From Salinibacter ruber DSM 13855 (GTDB taxonomy: Bacteria > Bacteroidota > Rhodothermia > Rhodothermales > Salinibacteraceae): a stretch of 64,000 bases of DNA. A program made the translations under genes and the position numbers. The DNA lies in contig NC_007677.1 of NCBI RefSeq assembly GCF_000013045.1, positions 1,116,001-1,180,000 of the forward strand, written 5' to 3'. The notes beneath the pieces are model-generated. The model had not been told where the DNA came from, made no database searches, and saw only the letters and a list, made by a program, of their open reading frames with translations. Below, piece by piece: positions 28,102 through 37,320 of this stretch (positions are counted from its first letter, which is position 1; each line of letters opens with the position of its first letter).

Positions 28102-29820
28102 TCACGCTGAGGAGGAGCTGGACGGCGAGCCGTCCCCGAAGCTGTGCCCGTCCAGTGCCGACCCGTCCCCACTAACGTCACTGGCAGAGGGCGGCTGCCC
28201 GGCCGGTTGCGTCGTCGGGGTCCGCCCCTCGCCGTCCGGACGCTCGATCCGGAACTGCTGGACCGTCTCCTCCAGCTCGGTACTGAGCCGCTCCAGCCGG
28301 TCGGCGGTGTCGGACACCTCCGTCACCCCGGCCGCCGACTCCTGGGCCGCCGTCGAGATCGACTGGACGCTCCGGGCAATCTCCTCGCTGGTGGTGGACT
28401 GCTCTTCGGAGGCCGCCGCAATCTCCTCGGCCCGCTCCTCGACCTCCGAAATGGCCGTCACAATCTCTTCGATGGCCGCTCCGGCCTCCTCGGCCAACTC
28501 AAGCCCCTTCTCCGCCCGCTGGCTGCTCTGGCGCGCGGTGCCGACCGCGCCGTCGATCTCCTCGCGCACCTCGTCCATCATGCCTGCGATCTCGTCGGTC
28601 GCCGCGTCGGCCTCCTCCGCCAGCTCCCGCACCTCCTCGGCGACGACGGCAAAGCCCTTGCCTTCTTCCCCGGCCCGGGCGGCCTCGATCGCCGCGTTGA
28701 GGGCCAGTAGGTTGGTCTGATCGGCAATCTCGTCGATGCGATCGACCACCTGGCCAATCTTGTCCCCGTAGGTGCCGAGCCGCTCGATGGTCTCGGTTGT
28801 GTTCTCGATGGCGGACGCGATGCCCTCCATCTGGCTGGTGGCCTCGCGGACCGTCTCTCCCCCCTGACGGGCGGTCTCGCCACCGGCCTGGGCAACCTCT
28901 GCGGTCTTCTGCACGCTGCGGGCGTTTTCCCCGATCGTCTGGTTGAGCTCTTCGACGGCGGCGGCCACCTCCTCGGCCTGGGCGGACTGCTCCTCCGCAG
29001 ACGCGGCCATCTGCTCGGAGGAGGAACTGATCTGCTCGGTCGCCGAGGCGGTCGAGCCGGCCGCCTCCCGGACCCGCCCGACGATGGAGCGGAGGCCGGC
29101 GACCGCCTCGTTGAAGCCCTCAAACAAGCGACCGATCGCGCCCTCCCGGCCGGTGGGGAGGCGAACGGTCAGGTCCCCGTCGGCAAAGCGGCCGATCGCC
29201 TCCAGCATCGTGTCGACGCTCTCCTGGAGGCGCTCCTTCTGCTGTTCGGACTTCCGGACGGCCTCCTCCACGCGGCGCTCGACGGAGGCCTTCTCGTCTT
29301 CGAGCGCCTCCTGGGTGGTGCGGATGTCGCGGATCATCTCGTTGAATCCGCCGGCCAGCTCCCCGATCTCGTCGTCGGTCTGGACCGGGACCTCCACGTC
29401 CAGATTCCCGTCGCTGACGGCCTGGGCCCCGTCCCGGACGCGCCGAATGCGCCCGGCGATGCGACCGGACAGCCAGAGGATGGCCCCGATGCCCATGCCC
29501 AGAATCAGGAGATTGATGAAGACCGTCAGCATCGTCTCCGACCAGATCTCCGACATGGCCTCATCCAGGGAGTACGCCAGCACCACGTTTCCGTACCGCT
29601 CCCCGTCGTACTCGATCGGGTGGGAGGTGCGCAGCAGTCCCCCCTGGCGGACCGTCGAGCCGGCCTGAAGCAGCGCCCCCGTATCGACCTGGAGCCCGTC
29701 GGGGTTGTGGTCGAACAGGACCGCGTCGTCCTCGTCGAGAATCGCGACGTACCGCACCTTCGAGTCGTTGGTGGCCCAGTCGAAGGTCTTCTTGACCAGG
29801 TCGTAGTTCGAGCCGGCCAA
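28102..29820 (-). CDS. Methyl-accepting chemotaxis transducer lacking its first membrane helix
   Basis: A 572-residue transducer from a TTG at 29820. A partial sensor domain (~1-90) precedes one membrane helix (~97-118), a HAMP linker (~120-170, IRRVRDGAQAVSDGNLDVEVPV), a second HAMP-like stretch (~205-255) and a signalling domain with the conserved tip DQTNLLALNAAIEAARAGEEGKGFAVVAEEVR. It would signal to CheA/CheW. The normal N-terminal helix is absent. The frame stays sensor-like back to about 29860, then becomes proline-rich with no ATG before a TAG at 30061. It is probably 5'-truncated; a one-helix form cannot be excluded. The Ser-rich tail is odd. Confidence 0.8.
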   Translation of the reverse strand: MAGSNYDLVKKTFDWATNDSKVRYVAILDEDDAVLFDHNPDGLQVDTGALLQAGSTVRQGGLLRTSHPIEYDGERYGNVVLAYSLDEAMSEIWSETMLTVFINLLILGMGIGAILWLSGRIAGRIRRVRDGAQAVSDGNLDVEVPVQTDDEIGELAGGFNEMIRDIRTTQEALEDEKASVERRVEEAVRKSEQQKERLQESVDTMLEAIGRFADGDLTVRLPTGREGAIGRLFEGFNEAVAGLRSIVGRVREAAGSTASATEQISSSSEQMAASAEEQSAQAEEVAAAVEELNQTIGENARSVQKTAEVAQAGGETARQGGETVREATSQMEGIASAIENTTETIERLGTYGDKIGQVVDRIDEIADQTNLLALNAAIEAARAGEEGKGFAVVAEEVRELAEEADAATDEIAGMMDEVREEIDGAVGTARQSSQRAEKGLELAEEAGAAIEEIVTAISEVEERAEEIAAASEEQSTTSEEIARSVQSISTAAQESAAGVTEVSDTADRLERLSTELEETVQQFRIERPDGEGRTPTTQPAGQPPSASDVSGDGSALDGHSFGDGSPSSSSSA

Positions 29821-29860
29821 GCCGGCGTCTATCCTGGGTGCAATCTGCTGGCAAATCCGT

Positions 29861-30289
29861 TTCCCGTGGGGTCTGTCCGTGAGAAGCGACTGGGGGGCTG
29901 CCCCAGACGGGGAACCGCCGGCCCTGTTTCTGGGCCCGACGAGTCGGACTGCCTCCGACGAGCATCGGTGCGGGCCGTTTGTTAGACGGATCCCCGTGAG
30001 GCGTGCCCGGGCAGCCTGGGCGTACGCCTCCGTGGCGAGAGGGGAGGCGACGCCGGCTCGCTACGTCGGATGCGCCTTTCGGGGGAGAATGGGGAAGTCC
30101 GACGGGTGATGGGGCCGTAGGAGATGAGGACGCCCACGCCACGCGACCATTCGCCGGGGGAAATGGAATCCGGAAAACACCGGGTGATCGGGCCGATGGA
30201 TCGGATGCTTGAATCGTAGGTTACACACGATGTCTATATAGCTCTGGCACTTCCCTTCCGCCTGCGTCCAACGCTCTGTCTCGGTCGCT
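29861..30289. other. Gap holding the decayed 5' end of the transducer gene
   Basis: About 430 bp between the transducer and the AsmA-like gene. On the minus strand the transducer frame continues to a TAG at 30061 without a start codon or hydrophobic helix. On + the AsmA promoter should lie in the AT-richer stretch near 30215-30245 (TTACACACGATGTCTATATA). No other gene is visible. Confidence 0.4.
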
Positions 30290-33280
30290 ATGCCCGACGA
30301 AGCCCCTGCTGAATCCTCCCGTTCCAACCCGGACCGCTCGCGTCTTCTGCTGAAGTGGGGTGGGGGGCTCCTCGGCGGACTCCTCGTTCTGGTTCTCGCC
30401 GCGGCCCTTCTCCTGCCCCGTCTCTTCACCTCCGAGCAGTTGAAGGGATACGTCGTCCCGCCCCTGGAGGAGGCAACGGGGCGACAGGTACACATCGACG
30501 CGATTGGACTGCGCGTGCTGCCGGCCCCTGCCGTGCGCGTCTCGGGCTTTCGCCTCGCCAACGCCGAGGGCTACGGGCCGGCGCCCGCCGTGGAAGCCCG
30601 GGCGTTGACCGTGGACGTGGCCCTCTGGCCCCTGTTTTTGCTGGACATTCGGCCGACGGCCGTGGCCCTGGAGGCACCGGTGGTGCGCTACGAGGTGGGC
30701 AAGGACGGGGCGACCAACTTTGATGATCTGGGGGCGTCCGACACGACTGCGGCGGCGGGCGACGAGTCGCCGCTCGCCGGCATCCCCGTGTCGAGTTTTC
30801 GCGTGTCCGGGGCCCGGATGAACTACACGGACCGGTCGACCGGCCAGGCCCTCCGGCTGGACTTCGAGGCGCAACTGAGCGCGCGCCCCGATGGGGCGGC
30901 CATCAGGAGCGAAGGGACCGTCGACCTGCGGTCCGTGCGGGCGCTGCTGCCCAGCGTGGGGCCCGACACCCTCGTGGTCCAGGAGGCGGCGGCCACGTAC
31001 GACGTCCGCGTGGCGCCCTCCGAGGGGGAGGTCGAGGTCCGGACCCTCCAGCTCGACACGGCGCCGGTTACGATCGCGGCGGACGGCACGATTGCCGGGT
31101 TGAACGCGCAGCCCGCGCTCGACCTCGCGTTCGAAACGGGGCGGACGGACCTCGCCGAGATTGCGGCGTTTGCGGCGGTGGCGGGCGTCAATCCGCGGGG
31201 CACGCTCGCGCTCGATGGCACGGTCGCGGGGCCGCTGGCCGACACGACGGAGGGCCTCGCCCTGTCGGCGACGGGGCGGCTTGCCGAGGCGGGCGTGGAC
31301 TACGAGGGCACGGCCCTGCTCCGCGACCTGAGCGCCGACCTGTCGCTCACGCTCGACTCGGTGGCCGCGCGGTCCGTGGACGGGCGTCTGCTGGGCGCCT
31401 CGCTTGCCGGTGACCTGTCGGTGCGCGATCTGGGGGACGACCCGCGCCTCGCCCTCCAGCTGAAGACCGGTGCGATGAATCTGGCGGACCTCGCCGCCTT
31501 CGCTCCGCCGGAAGAGGTCGGTGCGTATAATCCGCAGGGGACGCTTCGACTCGACGTGACGGCCCGGGGCCCGGTGCCGTCGGACGCGGCGTCGATGCGG
31601 CAACTCGCCATTGACGGGTCCGGGCGGCTTGCGGGCGGCGGCGCGGACTACGAAGGGGAGGCGCTCCTCCGCGACCTGCGGGCGGGGCTCGGGTTTTCGG
31701 GCACGGCGGCCTCGGTGCAGGACCTGAACGGACAGCTTCTGGGCCGCCCGGTCTCGGGGAGAATCCGTGTGCGCGATCTGTTTGGCCAGCCGCAGATAAA
31801 AGGGCAGCTCGCCGGAACGGCGGATCTGCCCCGCCTCGCATCCCTCGCGGGGGCCGACGTCACGGCGGGGTCGATTGCGGGGCAGGCCGACTACGACGTG
31901 CAGTTTGAGGGCCCGACGAGCGTCCCCGACGCGATCCGGCCCCGAGGGACGGTGCGCCTGGCCAATGTCCGGGTGCCCTACGCGTCGTTTCGGAATCCGG
32001 TCGAGATTCCCGACGCCACCGTGCAGCTGACCGGCACGGGCCTCTCGATGGACCGGTTTGCGGTCCGGTCGGGCGAGCAGGCCGCGTCGCTACGGGCCAC
32101 CGTGCAGGACCTGTTTCCCCTCTCGGAGGGACTGGCGGAGGCCGATCCCGCGCTGTCCGCAACCTTTGCGCTCACCGCCGACCGTCTCGACCTCGTGGCC
32201 CTCTATCCGGAGGCCGACACGTCGGACGTGACCTACTCGCAGCTCTTCGCCGCGCACCTGTCGGGCGGGACCCTGGATGGGCAGTCGCCCGAGGCCGTGG
32301 CCGACGAGATGTACGGGGGCGTCCAGCTGCCGGCGTACGCCGTGGAGGGGCGCGTCGAGGTGGGCACGCTGCTGAACGACCCCCAACGCTTCGACGACCT
32401 GGCGTTCGACGTCCAGATGGACGACCGGCGGCTGCGGGTGCAGAACCTGACGGGGACCACCTACGAGGGCACCCTTGCCGGCTCGCTCACGCTCGATCAG
32501 CGGACATCGGCGTCCGCCTCCGTGAGGCCGGCGCCCAACTCGGTCTGGCTCGCCGCGGCGGCCCCGGGGCGGGTTCCTTCAGCGACGACCCCTGCGCCGG
32601 CATCGGCACTCACGTACGATTTTGAGCTGCGGGACGCACAGGCCGGGGCCGTCCTTGAGGACTGGACGACACTGGGGCGCCTCGTAACCGGCACGCTGAC
32701 CCTTGACGCCGACGGGGAGACCGCCCTGACGGATGGCTTTTTGCCCCGGGCGGAGGCCTTCACCGCCGTTGGGCAGTCGCTCGTCGCCAATGGCGGCCTG
32801 TCGCTCGACGTGGGGCCGGCCCAGGCCCTCGTCGACGCGCTGAACCTGCCGGCGGCCTCCGTGAAAGAGTTCAACCGCCTCGGCGGCCCGTTCGCCATCG
32901 AGGACGGCCAGTTCCGGCTGAACACGTGGGACGTCGGGGGCCCGCGGGTGGACGGGCAGTTGGACGGCGCGCTGGGCCTGGGCGGCGGCGTGGACCTCGA
33001 AATGAGGCTGCAGGTGCCCCTCTCGATCCTCAACAATTCCGGGCTGCCGGGCCGTTTGGGCGGGGGGGACGGCCAGCTCGGGGCCCTCCTCAGCAAGCTC
33101 GTGGGGGGAGACGCCGGCGCCCAGGCCGTGCCGGTGACGGTCCGCCTGGGGGGCACGATGCGCGACCCGTCCGTGGAGGTCCTAAACAAGGACGCCATCA
33201 CGTCGACCATCCGCTCGCTGGCGAAAGAGGAGGGCCTCAACCGCCTCCGAGACCTGTTTGGGGGGAACGGGGGCGAGTAG
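30290..33280 (+). CDS. AsmA-family protein
   Basis: A 996-residue inner-membrane-anchored periplasmic protein. An N-terminal helix (~22-47, KWGGGLLGGLLVLVLAAALL) is followed by the AsmA domain (LRVLPAPAVRVSGFRLANAEG, ALWPLFLLDIRPTAVALEAP). The middle contains at least two related modules of ~150 residues (DYEGTALLRDLSADL... and DYEGEALLRDLRAGL..., each with an ...GRLLG/GQLLG...VRDL core). The C-terminus has the AsmA_2 pattern (DGQLDGALGLGGGVDLEM). AsmA-like proteins are thought to bridge membranes and move lipids. The tail PSVEVLNKDAIT is typical. Confidence 0.82.
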   Translation: MPDEAPAESSRSNPDRSRLLLKWGGGLLGGLLVLVLAAALLLPRLFTSEQLKGYVVPPLEEATGRQVHIDAIGLRVLPAPAVRVSGFRLANAEGYGPAPAVEARALTVDVALWPLFLLDIRPTAVALEAPVVRYEVGKDGATNFDDLGASDTTAAAGDESPLAGIPVSSFRVSGARMNYTDRSTGQALRLDFEAQLSARPDGAAIRSEGTVDLRSVRALLPSVGPDTLVVQEAAATYDVRVAPSEGEVEVRTLQLDTAPVTIAADGTIAGLNAQPALDLAFETGRTDLAEIAAFAAVAGVNPRGTLALDGTVAGPLADTTEGLALSATGRLAEAGVDYEGTALLRDLSADLSLTLDSVAARSVDGRLLGASLAGDLSVRDLGDDPRLALQLKTGAMNLADLAAFAPPEEVGAYNPQGTLRLDVTARGPVPSDAASMRQLAIDGSGRLAGGGADYEGEALLRDLRAGLGFSGTAASVQDLNGQLLGRPVSGRIRVRDLFGQPQIKGQLAGTADLPRLASLAGADVTAGSIAGQADYDVQFEGPTSVPDAIRPRGTVRLANVRVPYASFRNPVEIPDATVQLTGTGLSMDRFAVRSGEQAASLRATVQDLFPLSEGLAEADPALSATFALTADRLDLVALYPEADTSDVTYSQLFAAHLSGGTLDGQSPEAVADEMYGGVQLPAYAVEGRVEVGTLLNDPQRFDDLAFDVQMDDRRLRVQNLTGTTYEGTLAGSLTLDQRTSASASVRPAPNSVWLAAAAPGRVPSATTPAPASALTYDFELRDAQAGAVLEDWTTLGRLVTGTLTLDADGETALTDGFLPRAEAFTAVGQSLVANGGLSLDVGPAQALVDALNLPAASVKEFNRLGGPFAIEDGQFRLNTWDVGGPRVDGQLDGALGLGGGVDLEMRLQVPLSILNNSGLPGRLGGGDGQLGALLSKLVGGDAGAQAVPVTVRLGGTMRDPSVEVLNKDAITSTIRSLAKEEGLNRLRDLFGGNGGE

Positions 33281-33313
33281 GGCCGCCGGCCGGACCGGGC
33301 TGCGGGACAGGAG

Positions 33314-34462
33314 CTACCACCCGAACACGGGCCGCGGGAGCGGGGGCCACCCGGGGGATCCGTGATGCCCCTGCGCGGCCGGGATGACGTGCTCTGCCAG
33401 CAGGCGTAGGATCTGCTCGTTGTGGTCGTCGCTGCCGCGGGGGCGATCCCGGAGCGACGAGGTGCAGGCCACGACGAGGTCGAGCCGGGGGACCACGAAG
33501 ACGTACTGCCCGCCGTAGCCCCAGGCAAACGCCACACGCTCGCCCCCAAGCTCGTGCGTGAACCAGAGGTGTCCGTACTGGTGGTCGCGGTAGGTGGAGC
33601 GCACGTAGGTCCGCCAGGACAGGTCAACCCAGTCCGACGGCAGCACCTGCCGGCCCCGGTAGCGCCCGCCGTTCAGGTACAACTGGCCAAACCGCAGCAT
33701 CGCCCGGGGCGTGAGGGCCATGTTGTTGCCGCCGAAGTAGCGGCCCGTCGGGGACTGCTGCCAGCTGCGGATGCGCACCCCGAGCGGGTCGAAGAGGCGG
33801 TCCTGCGCAAAGGCCCGGAGCGACCGGCCGCTCGCCTCGGCGAGGACGGCTCCTAGGATGTGCGTGGTGCCGGTGCTGTAAATCATGTCGCCCCCCGGCC
33901 GGTCGACCAGGGGGCGCCGCAATGCATTCGCCACCCAGTTCGGACTGGACACCCACGCGCCGTAGTTTCCGAAGCTCGTCGATTCGAGGCCCGTCTGTTG
34001 CGTGAGCAGGTGATCGACCGTGATGCGCTGCTTGCGCGGGGCGTCGGCGAGGAGGGTTGGGAAAAACGGGCCAATGGGCTGGTCGACGCCGCCGAGGATG
34101 CTGTCCGCGAGGGCAATCCCGGCGAGGGCGCTGAGCACGCTCTTGCTGGCAGACTTGAGGTTGGCTCCCTGATCAGGATTGTGTCCGTTGAAGTAGACCT
34201 CGGCCACCGTCGTCGTGTCGCGGGCCACGAGCAGGCTGGTGAGGGGCGGGGCAAGGTCGGCGGCCCGGTCTACGGCCGCGGCGAGCGCAAAACTGTCGAA
34301 CCCGTACGACCCGGGCGGGTGTGCCCGCCATGTTTCCGTCGTGGGGCCGGGCTGCGCGTGCGCGGGGGCCGTCAGCAGGGACAAGAGGAGCAGACTGCCC
34401 AGTGCCGTGGGGGCGGAGGGGCGACGGGGGGCGCTCCGAGGTGTCGCGGGACGGAGAGACAT
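33314..34462 (-). CDS. Secreted serine hydrolase, beta-lactamase class C family
   Basis: A 382-residue exported protein (signal peptide ~1-37, ending AHAQ) taken from the ATG of MSLRPATPR. The SxxK motif is present in SASKS (catalytic Ser and Lys), a Tyr motif appears as YSTGTT, and the third motif region is WGYGGQYVFV. These fit class C beta-lactamase/penicillin-binding/esterase (PF00144) proteins. Which activity it has cannot be told; many environmental members are esterases or D-amino peptidases. It is convergent with the AsmA gene, 33 bp apart. Confidence 0.8.
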   Translation of the reverse strand: MSLRPATPRSAPRRPSAPTALGSLLLLSLLTAPAHAQPGPTTETWRAHPPGSYGFDSFALAAAVDRAADLAPPLTSLLVARDTTTVAEVYFNGHNPDQGANLKSASKSVLSALAGIALADSILGGVDQPIGPFFPTLLADAPRKQRITVDHLLTQQTGLESTSFGNYGAWVSSPNWVANALRRPLVDRPGGDMIYSTGTTHILGAVLAEASGRSLRAFAQDRLFDPLGVRIRSWQQSPTGRYFGGNNMALTPRAMLRFGQLYLNGGRYRGRQVLPSDWVDLSWRTYVRSTYRDHQYGHLWFTHELGGERVAFAWGYGGQYVFVVPRLDLVVACTSSLRDRPRGSDDHNEQILRLLAEHVIPAAQGHHGSPGWPPLPRPVFGW

Positions 34463-34945
34463 GGACGCGAGCGAGTTGAGAACGTGGCAAACCGCCCGTG
34501 CGTACTTCAACGCCCAAATTGTGTTCGGATCCGCAAAGGGCGTCCCATTCGATGGACGTCCACCCTGACCTCCTCGAACGCGTCTCTGCCAAGTGCGGGT
34601 CGGTGAACAGCGAGACCCTGGCGCACGTCGTCACTCTGGCGGCCGCCGTGATCACGCAGGCCATCCGACCCCTCCACGGTGATCGTGAATGAAAGCGCCA
34701 TCGTTCGCCTCATGGACAGGGGGAGGCTATTCTGCCCCTTCTGCCGGGGCAGAAATTGGCCCCACACTCCCGCGCCCCCACTCGCCCGCGCCCTACTGGC
34801 CTCTCTCCTACAATCAGGGGCAGCGGAGCCGCCATCGCTCGACCGAGCGTTTCAGATGCGATCGCCCGGCGAGTGAGGGTTGCCATTCGAGGAGGGAACC
34901 CCTACTTTCGAAATGCTCGGTTTTCCTCGTCCACCCCCTTGTGCC
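34463..34945. other. 483-bp gap with a perfect hairpin
   Basis: Divergent promoters for the serine hydrolase and ggt are expected here. A 46-codon frame at 34552-34692 (+, opening MDVHPDLLERVSAKCG) is coherent but has no known relative, and may be a gene remnant. A perfect hairpin lies at 34730-34754. Nothing else is seen. Confidence 0.4.
34730..34754. promoter_or_regulatory. Perfect 9-bp hairpin
   Basis: TTCTGCCCC (34730-34738) and GGGGCAGAA (34746-34754) are exact complements with a 7-base loop. There is no T run on either side, so it is not a simple terminator. It is ~190 bp upstream of ggt and could be an operator or RNA element. Confidence 0.4.
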
Positions 34946-36739
34946 ATGTCTATGCGTCCGACGGCTCGCATTCTCGGCTGCGCGCTTTTGCTCGTCGTTG
35001 GCGTCTTTGCCCTCCCGGCCTGGACGTCCGCCCCGAACGCGTCGCGCCCCGGCTCGTCGTCCGGAACGGCCGGTCCCGCACCGGTCCCCGAATACGCAGA
35101 GAACGGAATGGTCGTCTCCGCGAAGAAGCGGGCCTCCCAGGCGGGGGTGTCGATGCTCAAGAAGGGCGGCAACGCCGTCGACGCGGCCGTGGCCACGGGC
35201 TTCGCCCTGGCCGTCGTGCACCCCTACGCGGGCAACCTGGGCGGCGGCGGGTTTATGGTCGTTCGCATGCCTGACGGGTCGGTGACGACCATCGACCACC
35301 GCGAAGACGCGCCCAGCGGGGCCACGCAGGACGTGTACCTCGACGACGACGGCAACGCCGTCCGCCAGCGCAGCCGGCGGGGCTACCTGGCCTCGGGGGT
35401 GCCCGGCACCGTGGCGGGCCTGCTGACGGCCCTCGACGAGCACGGCACGCTCGACCGCGCGACGGTCATGGCCCCTGCCATCCGGCTTGCCGAGGAGGGC
35501 TTTCCGCTGCCGCACACGATGGCGGAGGACCTGAACGACCGCTACGAGGCGTTTGCCGAGTTTTCGGCGACCAAGAAGTACTTCACGAAGGGCCGTGCAT
35601 CGGCGGAGTACCGGGCGGGCGAGCGGTTCGTGCAGTCGGACCTGGCCCGGACCTTGAAGCGCATTCGGGACAAGGGCAAGGCTGAGTTCTACGAAGGGCG
35701 AACGGCCTCGCTCATCGCCGAGCAGTTTCAGGCCAACGGGGGGCTGATTGACGCGCAGGACCTGGCCGAGTACGAGGCGGTGGAGCGGGATCCGGTGACG
35801 GCAACCTACCGGGGGTACGAGGTGCACTCGATGGGGCCGCCTTCCTCTGGGGGCGTCGCCATTGCCCAGCTCCTCAACGCGGCCGAGATGAGAGACATCG
35901 ACCAGATGGGCTTCAACTCCAGCGCGACCGCCCACTACATCGGGGAGGCGATGCGCCGCGTGTTTGCCGACCGGGCGAAGTGGCTCGGGGATCCCGACCA
36001 CGTGGAAGTGCCCACGGAGGGACTCATCCAGAAGGACTACATGCGCGAGCGGATGGCGTCCTTCGACTCCAGCCGCATTACGCCCACCGACTCGGTGCGG
36101 GCCGGGGAGCCCATGCTGGCGGGCGAGTCGATGGAGACGAGCCACTACTCGGTCGCCGACAGCAGCGGCATGGCCGTAAGCGTCACCACCACCCTCAACA
36201 GCGGCTACGGCTCGAAGGTGATGATCGACGGGGCCGGCTTCTTCATGAACAACGAGATGAACGACTTCGTGCTGAAGCCGGGTGTTCCCAACCAGTTTGG
36301 CCTTTCCGGGACGAAGCGCAACCTCGTGGCGCCGGATCGTCGCATGGTGTCCTCCATGTCGCCCACGATCGTCGAAACCCCGGAGGGCGAACTTTCCCTG
36401 GTGATCGGGGCGCCGGGCGGGTCGACCATCATTACGACCACGTTCCAGGTCATCATGAACGTGATCGACCACGGGATGGACATCGAGCAGGCCGTGACGG
36501 CCGGGCGCATCCACCACCAGTGGAAGCCGCGTCACCTCAGCCACGAAGAGTTCGCCCTGTCGAGGGATGCGGTCCGAAACCTCCGGGCGCGTGGGTGGGA
36601 GGTAACGGAGGGCGTCTTCGGGGGCATCCCGCGATGGGGGCGCGCGCAGGGCCTCCGCGTCACACAGTCGGGCGACGAGGGGCGGGTGTTCTACGGCGGA
36701 TCGGACCCGCGGGCCAACGGCGCAGCGGTGGGATTTTGA
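34946..36739 (+). CDS. ggt: Gamma-glutamyltransferase
   Basis: A 597-residue exported proenzyme. The ATG at 34946 (MSMRPTARILG) opens a signal sequence (~1-29). The large subunit has the family NAVDAAVATGFALAVVHPYAGNLGGGGF core. Autocleavage is expected before Thr398 in METSHYSVAD, which becomes the nucleophile; TTTLNSGYGSKV and the GAPGGSTIITTTFQVIMNVIDHG substrate motif follow. It transfers or hydrolyses gamma-glutamyl groups (glutathione) in the periplasm. A hairpin with seven Ts lies immediately downstream. Motifs and length are complete. Confidence 0.93.
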   Translation: MSMRPTARILGCALLLVVGVFALPAWTSAPNASRPGSSSGTAGPAPVPEYAENGMVVSAKKRASQAGVSMLKKGGNAVDAAVATGFALAVVHPYAGNLGGGGFMVVRMPDGSVTTIDHREDAPSGATQDVYLDDDGNAVRQRSRRGYLASGVPGTVAGLLTALDEHGTLDRATVMAPAIRLAEEGFPLPHTMAEDLNDRYEAFAEFSATKKYFTKGRASAEYRAGERFVQSDLARTLKRIRDKGKAEFYEGRTASLIAEQFQANGGLIDAQDLAEYEAVERDPVTATYRGYEVHSMGPPSSGGVAIAQLLNAAEMRDIDQMGFNSSATAHYIGEAMRRVFADRAKWLGDPDHVEVPTEGLIQKDYMRERMASFDSSRITPTDSVRAGEPMLAGESMETSHYSVADSSGMAVSVTTTLNSGYGSKVMIDGAGFFMNNEMNDFVLKPGVPNQFGLSGTKRNLVAPDRRMVSSMSPTIVETPEGELSLVIGAPGGSTIITTTFQVIMNVIDHGMDIEQAVTAGRIHHQWKPRHLSHEEFALSRDAVRNLRARGWEVTEGVFGGIPRWGRAQGLRVTQSGDEGRVFYGGSDPRANGAAVGF

Positions 36740-36779
36740 CGCCCAATATAGAACGTCGCGGAATGGCGGGCGTTTTTTT
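36739..36779 (+). terminator. Candidate rho-independent terminator after ggt
   Basis: ACGCCC (36739-36744) and GGGCGT (36768-36773) can pair, followed by a run of seven Ts (36773-36779). The 23-base loop is large and may hold inner pairing, so this is moderate evidence. Confidence 0.45.
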
Positions 36780-36844
36780 GCCGTCACTCAGGCCCCAAGG
36801 GGCCGAGCGAAAACGGCACATGAGGACCGGACCGCGGCGTTGAC

Positions 36845-37267
36845 GTGGCGTATACGTATGACCTCCATCCCGAAATTAGCATTCTTCTCATCCGAAATGC
36901 CGGAGACACGTGGACCGGGGAGGACATTCTCGCCAGCGCGGGGGCGGTCGTGTCGGACGAGCGGATGGAACCCGGCCTTGATTGGGTCTACGACCTGCGA
37001 ACGGTGCAGGAGGCGATAATCGGGGTGGAGGACATGGAGTGTATCCTCGAACGGTTCTCGACCTACCGGGCGGAGGGACGGGTAGCGAGCAGCAGTGCGT
37101 CCGTCATCGTCCGGACGGAAGACGTGAATCTGCACTTCACCCCCACGCTCTACAAGCACCGCGCCGGCCGCCCCGAAGAGCTATTCGAGGTGGTACAGAC
37201 ATTGGAGGCGGCGCGGCAGTACCTGGGCATCCAAACAGCGGACTGGAACGCCGCATTGACGGATTGA
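36845..37267 (+). CDS. Hypothetical protein, STAS/SpoIIAA-like fold suspected
   Basis: A 140-residue protein starting at a GTG (36845). It alternates strand and helix: YTYDLHPEISILLIRN, GLDWVYDLRTVQEAI, SSSASVIVRTEDV, and LFEVVQTLEAARQYLGI near the end. The pattern resembles SpoIIAA-like (STAS-related) proteins common in halophilic Bacteroidota, but I see no phosphorylated-serine motif. No signal peptide, so cytoplasmic. Function unknown. It is convergent with purF (53 bp). Confidence 0.65.
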   Translation: MAYTYDLHPEISILLIRNAGDTWTGEDILASAGAVVSDERMEPGLDWVYDLRTVQEAIIGVEDMECILERFSTYRAEGRVASSSASVIVRTEDVNLHFTPTLYKHRAGRPEELFEVVQTLEAARQYLGIQTADWNAALTD

Positions 37268-37320
37268 GGCCCGATCGCCGGGCCCCTGGGCCTGGGGGGA
37301 CAAGGTCGCCGGTTGGGCCC

